Assembly (NCBI GenBank): GCA_030686995.1
Contig: CM060692.1
Span: forward strand, 15,047,465 to 15,111,464
Length of the DNA: 64,000 nt
Reading direction: 5' to 3'
From: Artemisia argyi
Taxonomy: Eukaryota > Streptophyta > Magnoliopsida > Asterales > Asteraceae
Below the pieces are notes generated by a model. It was not told the origin of the DNA, made no database searches, and saw only the letters and a program-made list of their open reading frames with translations. The first letter of the stretch is position 1; every line of letters begins with the position of its first letter. The translations under genes were made by a program, and so were the position numbers. Shown here one piece after another: positions 11,136 to 23,271 of this stretch.

Positions 11136-12903
11136 TAGAAAGACATTTCTTCAAATTACTAACGTGAAACACGTCGTGAACTTTACTCAGTTCATGTGGT
11201 AATTCCAACCTATAAGCCACGGGCCCAATTCTTTCTAAGATAAGAAATGGTCCAATGTAGCGTGGGTTGAGTTTTCCACGTTTCCCGAAACGTATCACAC
11301 CCTTCCAAGGCGAGACTTTCAGCATCACTTTGTCTCCAACCTGGAACTCTAAGGGTTTACGTCTCTGATCGGCGTAACTTTTCTGCCTATCTCTGGCTGC
11401 TTGCAACCGATCACGAATCTGAGCTACTTTCTCTGTAGTTTCCAAGATAAGTTCAGGGCCTGTGAGTTGGCTATCTCCAACTTCTGCCCAACCGATAGGC
11501 GAACGACACTTTCTGCCATACAAAGCTTCAAATGGTGCAGCTTTAAGACTTGTGTGGTAGCTATTATTATAGGAGAATTCCGCAAGGGGTAAGTATTTCT
11601 CCCAGCCTTTACCAAAGTCTATGATACATGCACGAAGCATATCCTCTAACGTCTGAATTGTCCTCTCACTTTGACCATCGGTTTGGGGATGATATGCAGT
11701 ACTCATATCAAGTCTCGTCCCCAAAGCCGTTTGAAGTGATCGCCATAAAGCTGACGTAAAGCGGCTATCGCGATAAAAAATAATCGATATTGGGACTCCA
11801 TGACGTGAAATAATTTCCTTCACATACAACCTCGCAAGTTTATCCACACTATCATCTTCACTAATTGCTAGGAAATGAGCAGACTTTGTCAGACGATCCA
11901 CAATTACCCAGATAGCGTCACAACCGCTAGCTGTCCTCGGTAATTTGGTAATGAAGTCCATTGTAATCCACTCCCATTTCCAGACTGGAAGTTCTGGTTG
12001 CGTTAGTAATCCTGACGGTCTTTGATGTTCGGCTTTAACCTTAGAACATGTCAAGCACTTACTAACATACGATGCTATATCTGCCTTCATGTTTGGCCAC
12101 CAATATAACTTCTTAAGATCCTGATACATTTTGTCAGATCCCGGATGAATAGAGTACCTTGACTTATGCGACTCATGCATAATTAACTCCCGAATTCCTC
12201 CATATAATGGTACCCAAATCCGATCTCCAAAACATAGTAATCCATCAGAACGCTTAACAAATCCTTTCTCATTCTCAGCCATCCCAAATATATTCTCAGC
12301 AGATCTGTTTTCTGCTTTCAACGCTTCCGTTTGAGCTTCAAGTATTTGAGACGGTAATGGCGATACGATAGTCATTCCCAATGACTTAACTCGTAGTGGT
12401 GGTGTTCTTTCTTTTCGACTAAGAGCATCAGCAACAACATTTGCTTTACCAAGATGGTAGCGAATTTCGCAATCATAATCGCTTAGCAACTCAATCCAAC
12501 GTCGTTGCCTCATATTGAGCTCTTTTTGATTCAAGATGTGTTGTAGACTTTTATGGTCAGTGAACACAACACACTTTGTTCCATATAAGTAATATCTCCA
12601 TATCCTTAAGGCGAAAACCACAACACCTAACTCCAAATCATGGGTGGTGTAGTTTTTCTCATGCTTTTTGAGCTGTCGGGACGCATAAGCTATCACCTTC
12701 TCTCGTTGCATTAACACGGCTCCCAATCCTTTATGTGAAGCGTCACAATAGACGACGAAATCCTCGTTACCTCCCGGTAACGCTAGGATTGGAGCACTAC
12801 ACAACATCTTCTTAAGCAACTGAAATGCTTCCTCTTCTTTATCTCCCCATTCATACGTAACGCTCTTTTGAGTCAATTTGGTTAATGGTTTAGCTATCTT
12901 CAA
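11095..12903 (-). CDS. gypsy RNase H and integrase
   Basis: 602 residues. RNase H begins with [15 protein letters not shown] near residue 48. The integrase HHCC region (H..H then CLTCSKVK) is at about 240-290, and the core aspartates and glutamate lie in TMDFITKLP (about 315), FYRDSRFTS (about 375) and DGQSERTIQ (about 410). Around the second aspartate the context reads IIFYRDSR, which departs from the usual form of the motif. The N-terminus continues the polyprotein of the upstream frame, but a one-base difference in an A6 run (12944-12949, plus strand) separates them. The C-terminus is cut by a second shift just before the chromodomain-like tail. Confidence 0.9.
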   Translation of the reverse strand: MKIAKPLTKLTQKSVTYEWGDKEEEAFQLLKKMLCSAPILALPGGNEDFVVYCDASHKGLGAVLMQREKVIAYASRQLKKHEKNYTTHDLELGVVVFALRIWRYYLYGTKCVVFTDHKSLQHILNQKELNMRQRRWIELLSDYDCEIRYHLGKANVVADALSRKERTPPLRVKSLGMTIVSPLPSQILEAQTEALKAENRSAENIFGMAENEKGFVKRSDGLLCFGDRIWVPLYGGIRELIMHESHKSRYSIHPGSDKMYQDLKKLYWWPNMKADIASYVSKCLTCSKVKAEHQRPSGLLTQPELPVWKWEWITMDFITKLPRTASGCDAIWVIVDRLTKSAHFLAISEDDSVDKLARLYVKEIISRHGVPISIIFYRDSRFTSALWRSLQTALGTRLDMSTAYHPQTDGQSERTIQTLEDMLRACIIDFGKGWEKYLPLAEFSYNNSYHTSLKAAPFEALYGRKCRSPIGWAEVGDSQLTGPELILETTEKVAQIRDRLQAARDRQKSYADQRRKPLEFQVGDKVMLKVSPWKGVIRFGKRGKLNPRYIGPFLILERIGPVAYRLELPHELSKVHDVFHVSNLKKCLSNEMPIIPDEGYSY

Positions 12904-15601
12904 AAATCCCTCGATGAATCTTCGGTAATAACCGGCTAAACCTAAAAAATTGACGAACTTCTGTTGGGGTCGTAGGTGCAGCCCAATCTTTTATTGCCTC
13001 AATCTTAGCAGGATCCACATGGACTCCTTGTCTATCAATCACATGACCCAAAAATTGTTCCATCGGAATCCAAAATTCGCATTTCGAAAACTTGGCATAG
13101 AGTTTCTCCTTCCTGAGCAATTCTAATATAAGATGCTCCTCATGCTCCTTCTCACTCTTCGAATAAATCAGAATGTCATCGATGAACACAATCACGAACT
13201 TGTCTAAGTAAGGCTTACACACCCGATTCATGAGATCCATGAATATCGCCGGTGCATTAGTCAACCCAAACGGCATCACCTGAAACTCGTAATGCCCGTA
13301 ACGGGTTCTGAAAGCCGTTTTCAGAATATCTTCCTCGCGAACTCGAAGTTGATGATATCCCGATCTCAAATCGATCTTCGAATACACACTCGATCCTTGA
13401 AGTTGATCGAACAAGTCGTCGATCCTCGGTAACGGGTATCTATTCTTCACCGTTAACTTGTTCAGCTCTTGGTAATCAATGCACATACGGAACGATCCAT
13501 CCTTCTTCTTCACAAATAAGACTGGGGCTCCCCAAGGTGAAGAACTTGGTCTTATGAATCCTTTTTCGGCTAACTTCGCCAATTGTTTCGACAATTCTTC
13601 TAGTTCGGTAGGTGCAAGACGATAAGGCGCTCGTGCTACAGGTGCAGTACCAGGTATCAACTCAATCTGAAACTCCACTTGTCTAGTCGGCGGGATTCCC
13701 GGCAAATCATCGGGAAACACATCAGGAAAATCACGAACTATAGGCACATCTCCAAGGCACCTTTCCTTTTTCTTCGTCCCTCCTTTCTCAGAAATTTGAG
13801 CTAAGAAAAGGTAACATCCCTTCTCCATTAGCTTTGGTAACTTAGTGCAAGAAATAACTGCTAATCGGGATGGGCTCCCCGAATCCTTCCGATCTCCTAA
13901 TATATTTAGGATTTCCTTTCCGTAAGGTACACGCATGATCTTCTCGTCGCAAAGTATGTGAGCACGATACTTCGACAACCAATCCATACCAATGATAACA
14001 TCAAAACTTCCTAACGTGACGGGTAGAAGCTCTATGTTGAAAGGGTGGTTCAAGAAATTTAACGTGCAACCGTGAATGATGGTATTAATCCTTTCTATAT
14101 TCCCATTTGCTAACTCTATATCATATCCAATTCCTAAGGCCATCGGGGGTTTCTCTAGTAAGGGTACAAAGGTAGTGGACACAAAACTCCTATCGGCACC
14201 AGTATCAAATAGTATGAAAGCATAACGATTATTGAGAAGGAACGTACCAGTAACGACGTTCGGATCTTCTCCTCTCTCGTTCCCGAGTGCATACACTCTT
14301 CCCTGAGCAGCTCCAGCTTCCACACGTTGGTCCCCGTTATCTTGTTGTCCACGGTTTCCTCCAGCTCCACGGTTTCCATGATTGTACCCATTACCACCCG
14401 AGCCTTGATTTTCTCGGTTCCACGATTCTCTACACTCATTCCTATACTGTACCTTCTTTCCACACCCATAACAAGTAACATCTGCCTTGTTTCTCATTTC
14501 AGGAGCAGCTTGAACCATAGCAAGAGGTCGAGCTCTACAGTCCTTAGCTGTGTGTCCTTTCTTTGAGCAGTTCTGGCATTTCACACTACACCATCCAGTA
14601 TGATGCTGGTGGCAACGACCACACTTGGGTGCATCACCGTTCTGGTTCTTCTTATCCCCATTCCCAATAGCATAAGCCTTAGCTTGTCTCTTGCTTCGGT
14701 GATCATTGCCCTTAGAGTGTTGGTCTCTCTTTCTCTTTCCATTCTTCTCCTTATCAGCTCCTTCCAATTCCAACGAATCCATAAGTTGTTGAGCAATTGT
14801 GATTGCCTCATGGATGTTTGCAGGCCTAGTAGAAATCACATCATTCCTTGTAGCTACAGGCAACCCATCAGTATACCTCTCGATCTTTTGAGTCTCAGTT
14901 TTTACCATATCTGGGCAAAGCAAGGCCAACTCCTGGTAACAACGATTGTAAGTCGTCATATCATTACCTTTCACCTTGTGGTTCCAAAACTCAATCTCTA
15001 GCTTCTTAACCTCATTCCTTGGGCAATAAGTCTGAATCAGCAGAGACTTAAATTGCTCCCAAGTCATGGCATAAGCTACATCACTCCCAATGGAATTTCG
15101 GTAATTGTTCCACCAAGTTAAAGCTTCATCCTTGAAAGTAAAAGAAGCAAACTTTACCTTCGCATTCTCCGCACAACCACTGACATTGAACACTGACTCA
15201 GTCTTCTCAATCCATCTGACTAAGTAAACCACTCCTTCAGTTCCACCAAACTCAATGGGTCCACAAATCTTGAACTCCTTGTATTGACATCCATTAGCAC
15301 GAACGGGTGGAAAAGTTCCAGCAGAATTGTTGGAATGATTTGACTCAGCTAGTAGTTCAGCAACTCTTTGCTCCACAAGTTGATTGATCATTGCTTGATC
15401 CACAGTAGGTGCATTAAGTGGAACATGATCATTGTCTCCCTGAACATCAACATTTTGATTCCTGTTGTTGCGGTTAGTAATGTCCAGGTTGTCAGGAGTA
15501 GTGGTTTCAACATTTCGAGTAGGTCGGCGTCCTTGACGACCAGGGGTAGTCACTGCAGGACCAGTTCTGGTAGCTCTAACAGGGTTTCGTCGTGGGGCCA
15601 T
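12890..15601 (-). CDS. gypsy gag, protease and reverse transcriptase
   Basis: 903 residues from ATG 15601. It holds a retrotransposon gag domain (about 95-230), a CCHC knuckle [14 protein letters not shown] near 339, a second imperfect Cys cluster ([14 protein letters not shown]), an aspartic protease motif [10 protein letters not shown] near 465, and reverse transcriptase with FIDDILIYS near 804. The frame is open through the polymerase, then leaves the conserved sequence after the VRQF motif and stops at 12890. The adjacent frame continues the same protein, so this is one polyprotein broken by a single base in a homopolymer. Confidence 0.92.
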   Translation of the reverse strand: MAPRRNPVRATRTGPAVTTPGRQGRRPTRNVETTTPDNLDITNRNNRNQNVDVQGDNDHVPLNAPTVDQAMINQLVEQRVAELLAESNHSNNSAGTFPPVRANGCQYKEFKICGPIEFGGTEGVVYLVRWIEKTESVFNVSGCAENAKVKFASFTFKDEALTWWNNYRNSIGSDVAYAMTWEQFKSLLIQTYCPRNEVKKLEIEFWNHKVKGNDMTTYNRCYQELALLCPDMVKTETQKIERYTDGLPVATRNDVISTRPANIHEAITIAQQLMDSLELEGADKEKNGKRKRDQHSKGNDHRSKRQAKAYAIGNGDKKNQNGDAPKCGRCHQHHTGWCSVKCQNCSKKGHTAKDCRARPLAMVQAAPEMRNKADVTCYGCGKKVQYRNECRESWNRENQGSGGNGYNHGNRGAGGNRGQQDNGDQRVEAGAAQGRVYALGNERGEDPNVVTGTFLLNNRYAFILFDTGADRSFVSTTFVPLLEKPPMALGIGYDIELANGNIERINTIIHGCTLNFLNHPFNIELLPVTLGSFDVIIGMDWLSKYRAHILCDEKIMRVPYGKEILNILGDRKDSGSPSRLAVISCTKLPKLMEKGCYLFLAQISEKGGTKKKERCLGDVPIVRDFPDVFPDDLPGIPPTRQVEFQIELIPGTAPVARAPYRLAPTELEELSKQLAKLAEKGFIRPSSSPWGAPVLFVKKKDGSFRMCIDYQELNKLTVKNRYPLPRIDDLFDQLQGSSVYSKIDLRSGYHQLRVREEDILKTAFRTRYGHYEFQVMPFGLTNAPAIFMDLMNRVCKPYLDKFVIVFIDDILIYSKSEKEHEEHLILELLRKEKLYAKFSKCEFWIPMEQFLGHVIDRQGVHVDPAKIEAIKDWAAPTTPTEVRQFFRFSRLLPKIHRGIFEDS

Positions 15602-15958
15602 TGATCTGAAACATCATACAAGTTCATGAGTCTCCAATAGAACTTATCAATATGTTCAACAAAAGTAATTCAACGAAGCCATGTCATGGAAAGAATAGCA
15701 ACAATACACCACGAAACATCAATAAAACGGATAGGGACTCAATTTCCATAATACCCAAAATCACATAATACCATATATTAATAACCATCAACCATACAAT
15801 AGAGATCTAACATCGCTCCAACTACTGGAAAACACAAAACATACTAATTGTTCCAAAAGAGACGAATACTGAACAAAATACATCAAAATATGATAACTAG
15901 CTTTTCTAACCGAACACTCCTCGGTGTAGAAAGCAACAAGGAAACATAACCCAAGCAT
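15602..15958 (-). other. Spacer between the gypsy extra ORF and gag
   Basis: About 357 bp of AT-rich sequence without a reading frame of note. It is part of the gypsy internal region. I see no splice signals strong enough to call. Confidence 0.5.
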
Positions 15959-17074
15959 CTAGCCACGCTGTTGGCGGAGGCTCCTCAACTCCTGCCTCAA
16001 GCCATCAAGATCTCTCCACAAAGATCCTAGCTCCACGCTATGGGTGTCTCGGTCTCTCTTGCGGTCAGCCACCTCTTTCTCCAGCTCGGCATTCCTTTGC
16101 CATAGCTTGCGGTCGGCCTCTCGAGCAGTAACAAAACCTCGCTGTAAACTATCAATATGCTCGTGAACCTCCATCAAAACTCTCCTCATTTCAGTAGTCC
16201 TGCCCACAACCACAGTCATATCAACCCTCAGATCCGCTATGAACTCTCCAATAACCCTCTCAAGTCGATAAGATATACGTGCAACTCTCTCACCAAGCTC
16301 AGTAATCTGAACCCATAACCTGCCAATCTCACCTAACTCTGCATGCTCAGCAGAAACCTCAGAAGATGCATCCGACTCATCGGGACTACCAGGTGGTGAA
16401 TCTAACAGAAACGGATGATCAGGTGAGACAGGCTCCATTGGGTGCACAGGTGAATCAGGCTCCTCAGCCTGAGCTGGTGGTACTAACACATCATCATCAG
16501 GCATCTCATCCTCCTGAGGGTCATCCTCCTCCTCAGGGTCATCATCATCACCCTGCTCAGCCTCCTGAGGGTCATCCTCCTCCTCAGGGTCATCAGCCTC
16601 ATCCGCACCCTCGTACTCCTCCTCCTCCTCATCGGAAGAGTACCTCATCAATCTTCGTCTCCTAATAGGTGAACCATGTGGAGATGTGGTAGGTGATCTA
16701 GGACGACGACGCAATGATGTGGGTGGTGCCTCTAACAGGAGAGAGTGAGCATCAATCTGTAAAGGTGATGGAGTAGGGCATACCGACATGCGTGCCGTAG
16801 CTCGGTGGGCAAAGCGTGGGGCCACACGAGCCAAAGCCTGATGAAGAGTAAGCTGCCTCGATGTACCAGGGAGCCCTAGAGAAGATGAGGGTCCCTGCAT
16901 AGATGCAGCAGGTGGTGCTGAAGTAGAAGCTGCCTGCGGCACAGTAGCCGAAAGCATGGCCATCTGGTAAGGATCATCAGATGCCATAGTGAACTGTGCA
17001 GGTAATACCGGTGCAGTAAGAATATCCTCGGCAACATCGGGCATATGGGAGGCCATGGTCTGTGACAACGGCAT
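15959..17074 (-). CDS. Additional sense ORF of the gypsy element, upstream of gag; function unknown
   Basis: 371 residues, uninterrupted, on the same strand as gag-pol and between the primer-binding site and gag. The N-terminal 150 residues are rich in P, A, S and T. Residues about 150-205 are strongly acidic with an internal repeat (DPEEEDDPQE, DDDDPEEEDDPQED). The C-terminal 130 residues look alpha-helical with heptad spacing and many R/E pairs, a likely coiled coil (for example ELEKEVADRKRDRD). I recognise no enzyme, zinc-finger or membrane motif. Standard chromoviruses lack an ORF here. It could be a captured host fragment or a lineage-specific accessory protein; the intact frame next to frameshifted pol suggests recent constraint or simply youth. 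Confidence 0.7.
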   Translation of the reverse strand: MPLSQTMASHMPDVAEDILTAPVLPAQFTMASDDPYQMAMLSATVPQAASTSAPPAASMQGPSSSLGLPGTSRQLTLHQALARVAPRFAHRATARMSVCPTPSPLQIDAHSLLLEAPPTSLRRRPRSPTTSPHGSPIRRRRLMRYSSDEEEEEYEGADEADDPEEEDDPQEAEQGDDDDPEEEDDPQEDEMPDDDVLVPPAQAEEPDSPVHPMEPVSPDHPFLLDSPPGSPDESDASSEVSAEHAELGEIGRLWVQITELGERVARISYRLERVIGEFIADLRVDMTVVVGRTTEMRRVLMEVHEHIDSLQRGFVTAREADRKLWQRNAELEKEVADRKRDRDTHSVELGSLWRDLDGLRQELRSLRQQRG

Positions 17075-17434
17075 AGGGTAGGTGTAAGTGTTTCAAAACA
17101 ACTAAATCACAACTCAAAATACCATACTAAGAATCCTCAACAAATAATTCAATCATATAATCTCAATAAAGAGTTTCAAATACCGCATTACTAAAACGTT
17201 TATAAAACAATTAGACCATATAATTCCTCGAAACGCCATCTTATTACTAAATCCATAAACCTCAAATCATCTCAAGAAATTCCAAATCTAACAATCATCT
17301 CAGATATCTCATAATACCTCAAAATAATAGAAGATGCTTCGGCTTGGTGGGCTGGCGGGCAGTGGTCAAGGATCATTTTCTATAAAAATTCGGTTATAGT
17401 TTAGGCGTTTATTTACCTAGTTCTCTATAACCTT
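17075..17434 (-). other. gypsy leader between primer-binding site and extra ORF
   Basis: 360 bp of AT-rich sequence with no gene visible. It would form the 5' untranslated leader of the element transcript. Confidence 0.55.
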
Positions 17435-17447
17435 GGCTCTGATACCA
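17435..17447 (-). promoter_or_regulatory. gypsy primer-binding site
   Basis: On the minus strand the sequence reads TGGTATCAGAGCC, a full match to the classical initiator-tRNA-Met primer site. It is separated by three bases from the LTR end GGGTGTTACA. Confidence 0.9.
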
Positions 17448-18679
17448 ATCTGTAACACCCCCAAAATTTGATACAGCGGAAGACTCAGCAAGCTTTCGGG
17501 GTGCTATGGGGATTGGTATCCAACACAAGACATAATAGAACGAGATAAAGTAAACATAATAAAAACGCAACCAAAACGGGGTTTTAAAGTTTACATTTAT
17601 CCCAACATCATTCAGAGTCAGGCCCAAAATAACATAACAGTAGGTCCATAATTAATTATCAGAGTTTAGAAAAATAGATCCATAAACCATGAGCCTTAGC
17701 CGAGCCTTCCATTCCAAGCATCCGTATCATCACTTAATTACCTGAGAAAACGTGCTAAAAGTCAGCTTTCGCTGGTGAGATCATAGGTTTAAATTCATCT
17801 AACAATATAGTGGACATATACGCAAAACGCTTGCTAGCTAGACTAAGGATTCACTAAAAGCCTGCGGATACCCTCCGCTCCAATCCTAACACACGGATAC
17901 CCTCCGTTCCAAAATAGATATTCGGGTAACCCCCGCAATACCAATAAATACTCGGATAACCTCCAAAGTATCATTAACCTATAGGTGCACGCTACAGTAT
18001 CTAAATAAGCCAACCTTGAATAGTACACACGATCCGTGTGACTAAAGCTGACAATAACCAAATAAGTCAACCTTGAATAGTACACACAAATTATGTGACT
18101 AAAGCTGACAAAACATCCTAGTCTATACGCATAGCAAGTTTAGAAAGAATATAAAAGCGATAAATAGTCCACATAAAATAATTTGCACGTTTCTCACCCC
18201 AAGTATTGAAAACATAGTTCAAGAGTAAAAGTGGGGCTATGACTCACCTCAAGTCCAGAAAATAGCAAGAAGAAGTCGGTAGAAATAAGATGTATAGTAA
18301 CTCACAAAACAGCAACTACGGACTCGGCACGACCTAACAATATCAACTCGTTCAGAAATCATTTCCTCAAATTCAAAATATTCCCAAACCCAAGCGTAAT
18401 CCGTTTTATTTTCCGGAAATCCATTTCGTAAGAGTTTGATGTATTTACGTTTGGTATCCATACGGGTGGTGGGTCAACACAAAATAACCAAAAAGGTCAC
18501 ACAAAAGAATAATAAAAATAAACTATAGATCTAATATTAGCCCAATATATCATTTAAATAAATCGCCGAAGTGTATCAAATCCGTCGATTTGATAAACCT
18601 CATATTTATTTACGTAACATACCGTTCTAAGATTACACCCATTCCTAAAGCACATAGCACATAAACACTATATGGTATA

Positions 18680-19806
18680 TGTGGAAAACTAGAAGGGGGG
18701 TTGAATAGTTTTAGCGTTTTTAAATCTTTTTAACTTGTTTAGTTAGCTTTGAAACTTTCCGTTTGATCAAAGATATATGCACAAACACAATATATATAAC
18801 ATGCAAGTAAAGGAAAGAAACGATCAAACCACAACACGAGTATTTATCGTGGTTCGGCTACAAGGACTCTTTTTCCTTGCCCTACGTCCACGCCCCGAGT
18901 ATCCAACTCGAGAGTTTCTTTCACTAGTCAACAAGCTCCTTTCACCGGCGGAGAAAACCTTACACGTCGCTTATACTTTTACCGACACAAAGCTAAATGT
19001 CGAGTTCTTTTACAAGGGCACAACCACTCCCGTTTAGTTCTTTTACTAGGGTACAACAACTCCCAACACTCTTTGTATTTTGAGGACTAAAATACTAACC
19101 ACTCACTTCAGAATATACACAAACAAATGACGCGTAAACAACACGAGTTTACACAATACTAAGCTACCAAGTCTTGCAACGTTGTGTTGGAAACTTGTAA
19201 CTTTAGACGACCTTGTGAGCTTCTTTGCTACAAAAGGAAACTTCACATTTACAATGTTAAGAGGTTAGAAGAAAAGGATCAGTGTGTGTGTAAAATATGT
19301 GCTCAAGAGGTTAGCCAAAAATCAAGTTATGGCTTGGTATTTATAGTACAACAAACTGTGTGCTCGGCGGATCAGGCGGAACCCTCAAATGGGTTCCGCC
19401 CGTGTACCCCCAGGGTACCGCCGGGTCTGCAGTAGGTTTTTGCAATTACTCTTCAAACCAAACAAGGTCTTGTCTCATAACTTCTATCAACCAAACAATG
19501 TCACATCACTTAAAGTAAGTCAAACATGATACTTGCAAGCAACATGAAAGCAAGTCAAACACAAAACTTGCCATAAATACATAATGACAAAACTTGCCAT
19601 AAATGTGATGTGACTATTTCTAATTTAAGAAATAAACTTGTGTTATGTTTTATGAAATGTAAAATGTAGCAAAAGTCTTGTTTATGCAAGTCTTAAAAAC
19701 TAAGAATATGTTTTGCTTAAAACTAAAGTTTACATTTTGTCGTTAACAAAACTTAGCGAAGATCGTAAGATATAAATAACGTTTTTAGGCGATATTTGTA
19801 TTAACA
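18680..19806. mobile_element. Solo LTR of the copia-2 family, flanked by GTATA duplications
   Basis: 1127 bp, clearly homologous end to end to the copia-2 5' LTR at 28272-29392 in the same orientation, from TGTGGAAAACTAGAAG to GTATTAACA. It is flanked by GTATA at 18675-18679 and again at 19807-19811. No internal region is present. This is the footprint left when the two LTRs of a complete insertion recombine. Confidence 0.92.
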
Positions 19807-20589
19807 GTATATATCGTAGTTTAATAAATTCCCTATATACATCGTCAAATTGGCCAGATTCCCCGATATATATATTCGCAATTTATTACCCTTTACATAT
19901 ACCACAACCTATGGGCGTCGTAGGATACGATGCCCATTAATATATTCATTTCGTATAGCCAAATAACCCGGTTCAACCCTTCGGTTAAGTAGTTATTTAG
20001 TTATAGAAAACGCTTATATTAATTGTCATATATCCGTGACAACACGAAAGTCATAAATAAAACTTACCTGAACTCGTGTGACCACGACTCCGCATAACTC
20101 GATAAGTTTATTCGTTATATATATGTGACTGGTCTTCCACTTTGGTGCACAACAACACAGAAACTTTGAGGTCCAACCAAAACAAAGCTGCAAAGAAACA
20201 TAAAAGGCCACTAAGAACATAAAGCCATTACAAAAAATTTAATCAATACTCCCATAAACACCAACTGAGTTAAAAGTCAATATTTTCAATGTTGGCAAGC
20301 AATAAGTACATTATAAACTGATAAAAACTGCAAAAACAGATAATGGAGACAATAGTGTAATGAACTTACGATCATATGAGAAAAAGATTTGGGATTTAGG
20401 AGGGAATAATGAATGGTACGTGAATGAAAAAGAAGGACATTAGGGTTTTCTGGAGAGGCTGAGAATTGAAACGCGTTAGGGTTTTCTTAGAGAGGGTGAG
20501 AATTTTAATTAGATATATGTATTGAATGCAGAAATAATTCATTGAATGTTTAAAGATTTTACTGTTGCAAAATATAATAAAAAAGGTGT

Positions 20590-20690
20590 TTGGTCTAATG
20601 GTTATCAAATGTTTTAATGTTAGAAACACTCAAGTTCGAGCCTTTAACACCCCAAGTTCGAACCCTTGAAAGTGTCTTTTTAATACAATT
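20590..20690 (+). repeat. SINE-like segment with tRNA promoter boxes
   Basis: A box-A-like GGTCTAATGGTTA is followed by a box-B-like AGTTCGAGCC and then a second, better one, AAGTTCGAACCC, 30 bp further on. This is the layout of a tRNA-derived SINE head or a decayed tRNA-like gene. No cloverleaf could be drawn, so it is not called as a tRNA. Confidence 0.4.
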
Positions 20691-20877
20691 TTGTATTGCC
20701 TACGTTGCATAATTATGATGAGGTGGCCAAATTAATTAAAAAAATGCAAAATAAATAAATTTAAAAAATTAGCTTACATGTATGTATTGTGATGACATGG
20801 CAGAAATTGAATTACATGGCAATGACTGGACAATGAGGTGGCAATACGCGTGTAACGCCTCCTGTTATATATAATGT

Positions 20878-20879
<2 letters not shown>

Positions 20880-20961
<82 letters not shown>
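20880..20961. repeat. (TA)n microsatellite, about 40 units
   Basis: An uninterrupted alternating TA tract inside the gypsy 5' LTR. The length is likely variable between individuals and assemblies. Confidence 0.95.
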
Positions 20962-20963
<2 letters not shown>

Positions 20964-22843
20964 CATTTTATTTAATGTTTGGTATCGTCGAGAGTTTCTC
21001 GTTTTATAACACATTTTTATAATAATAATACTTCCAATAATAATACGCTACTCTCGTAGCCTAATATATATTTAGTCGTATTATTTATAATATGACTCGT
21101 GATTTTTGTTATTATTAATATACGCGCTTATATAATTATATATCTGTTATTCACGTCTATATATTCATATAAACGTTTATATTACTAATAATTATTATTA
21201 CGAGTTTTATTATTTATGTTTTATTTGTAAATAGTTATCGAGTCATACGAAATGGTCACATGTCCGAGTCATGACTCTCGGCTCATTGTCCAAGTCCAAA
21301 ATAATAAGCAATAGTCATAAAAATAAATGCATCTCCGTCCAACACAATCCCAATCCACGTGCTACAACAATAGGGTCCGACTACGGCACCCGACTAACCT
21401 ATCTCCGTCAATCTAAGTGACCGTCTCACAATCGGTCCCCAAAACCATTTCTCGTCAACAAAACTCCAATAATACCACGAGTCCATAATAAGTGTAACCA
21501 ATCAATAAATAATAACCATAAAACAAACTTAGCCGAAATATATATATTTCGACATCACCAACGGTTCTCAAAAATTAACCGTATTCGGGTCAAATACCAA
21601 GTCAACCCGAGCCAAATTCGTATACTAAGAGCCACGTGGGTCCCACCCGAGACCACCATGGTCGCGGCTAGCTCACAAGAGCTCGACCCAAATGACACAA
21701 ATCGACCCATATGGGGTCTTCGGCTCCAACATGAATCGACCAACACCAAATATGATCCAAATCCAACTAATCAATCAAACCAAATCAAACAAATAATCAC
21801 AATGACCAAATGTGGTCAACAATCAAGAAAACAGGTCAAAGATGACCACCACGACCCGGAATCAAATAAAGTCGAGGGTGAGACCTCGGCTAGGGGTCGA
21901 CCACGCAACAAAACCCAACCAAACTTCAAAACCCGGATACCAAACCAAGATTTAACAAGTTTTTAACAAAACCCATTATTATTTTTATCCATTTCTTCCA
22001 AATCCGACCCAAGTTATAATAAATTCGTGGGTTTGGGTTCGTTTTTCAACAAAAATCGATGCACCTCGTGCACACTTACCCGTGGATCTACAAAAGCAAC
22101 CAAGAAAAATGATGGTGGTGAGGTGGGTGGCGTCGGTGGTGTTAGAACGAGGTGGGATGATGGTTTTTGGGCGCGTGAATCACCACAAAATAACAAGGAT
22201 GATGTGGGGAGTGTTTTGGGAGTGGCGGTGTACGGTGGAGAGCGGCGGTGGTGGCCGGTTTTTGGGTGGCCGGCGGTGGAGAAAGAGAGGAGAGGGAGTG
22301 GGTGAGTTGGTATAGTGAAAATGATAATATGAGGTTAGGGTTAGGGTTAAATAGGGGTATTTTCACTTTAGGTCCCTCAACTAAATTTTCTTATTATTTG
22401 CACACCAAACCTTTTTACCTCCAAGTTTAATTAATAAAACGTCCCCTCACGTAAGTGAAAACTTACGAATAAAATATTAAACGTCCCTGAAGCTCGTTAT
22501 ATTCACCATTTGACGGACTATATATATTATTTCACCGAAATTTATAATAAATACGTAACTAAAAGTCCAACGTATTAAAACTCGTAAGTTTTTAAACTTT
22601 TAAGTTTCCTAGTGCCGGAGTCAACGTAGTACCAAGTGAGAATTTAGAATACATCACCGAGCATAAATTTCATGATGAATTATTAAAATAATTCACGAAT
22701 TCCATAATGTCTAAAAAAATATAATTATCCATAAATATTGGTCTTACAAGTTCGTTGCGAATAAAAATTCCAAATAAAATTTATAACGAACTTTAACGTA
22801 ATGCGGGTTTTCAAAATAGCTCCCAAAATTGCCGGTTGTCACA

Positions 22844-23271
22844 GCAAACATGTTTATACTAATTAAGGATGCAATTCCTAACTATGGGAAACATGATTAG
22901 TTTTATTAAACACCTAATCTTATGCACGAGTTTTTCAAGTTAATGCATAACCCTAAGTTTTTGTTTTTGTGTAAGAAATAGAATTCCTAGACTCAGATCG
23001 GGATTGTAATCATGTTTAGAATACTTGCAATGATGATTGATTTGCAATGTAAATGAATGGAAGACCAAGAATTCGTAGGTATGGATGGATGGTAAAGTGA
23101 ATAGTAGCAGTTTGGAAGTGGTGGTATGAGATAATGGGTGTTTGGTTTAATATAAACAAAGATTTTGGTTCTGCAGGTCGGCGGACCCCTGAAATGGGTT
23201 CCGCCGACCCTGCTGAGAAAAAGAGTTATGGATTTGTTTTGATTTTTGTGATTTTTATCTAATGTCCAGAA
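22844..23271 (-). other. copia-2 3' non-coding sequence
   Basis: Downstream of the RNase H stop. It contains a GC-rich inverted repeat at about 23172-23218 (arms around GGCGGA..CCC and GGGTTCCGCC) that recurs elsewhere in this element family. No gene is seen. Confidence 0.6.

Larger units (their letters stand above)
9807..22843 (-). mobile_element. Ty3/gypsy retrotransposon, chromovirus-like, with long LTRs
   Basis: On the minus strand: 5' LTR (17451-22843, interrupted), primer-binding site, an extra ORF, gag-protease-reverse transcriptase, RNase H-integrase, chromodomain-like tail, polypurine tract, 3' LTR (right part 9807-10864 in the window). Reverse transcriptase before integrase is the Ty3/gypsy order. 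The 1058 bp of LTR that can be compared (9807-10864 against 21786-22843) have equal length and about eight substitutions by eye, so the insertion is young. The right flank at 22844 is copia-2 internal sequence, so this element sits inside copia-2. Confidence 0.92.
17451..22843 (-). repeat. gypsy 5' LTR, enlarged by a nested solo LTR
   Basis: On the minus strand it begins TGTGACAACCGG at 22843 and ends GGGTGTTACA at 17451. Without the nested solo LTR and its duplicated bases it is about 4.26 kb, long for an LTR. Contents: degenerate repeats around GGATACCCTCCG (17865-17975), a duplicated phrase AACCTTGAATAGTACACAC at 18010-18110, the solo LTR (18680-19806), a SINE-like box A/B segment (20590-20690), a (TA)n tract (about 20880-20961), and the part matching the 3' LTR (21786-22843). 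Only that last part can be verified against the other LTR, so other small insertions may be hidden in 19812-21785. Confidence 0.82.

Noticed and set aside
20640..20675. Possible tRNA gene (GTTCGAACCC)
   Set aside because: No acceptor stem or complete cloverleaf could be formed. Listed only as a SINE-like segment.
20820..20880. Possible Helitron 5' end (TCTACATTATATATAACAGG on the minus strand)
   Set aside because: No matching hairpin plus CTRR end was found to the left, so the extent and identity could not be supported.
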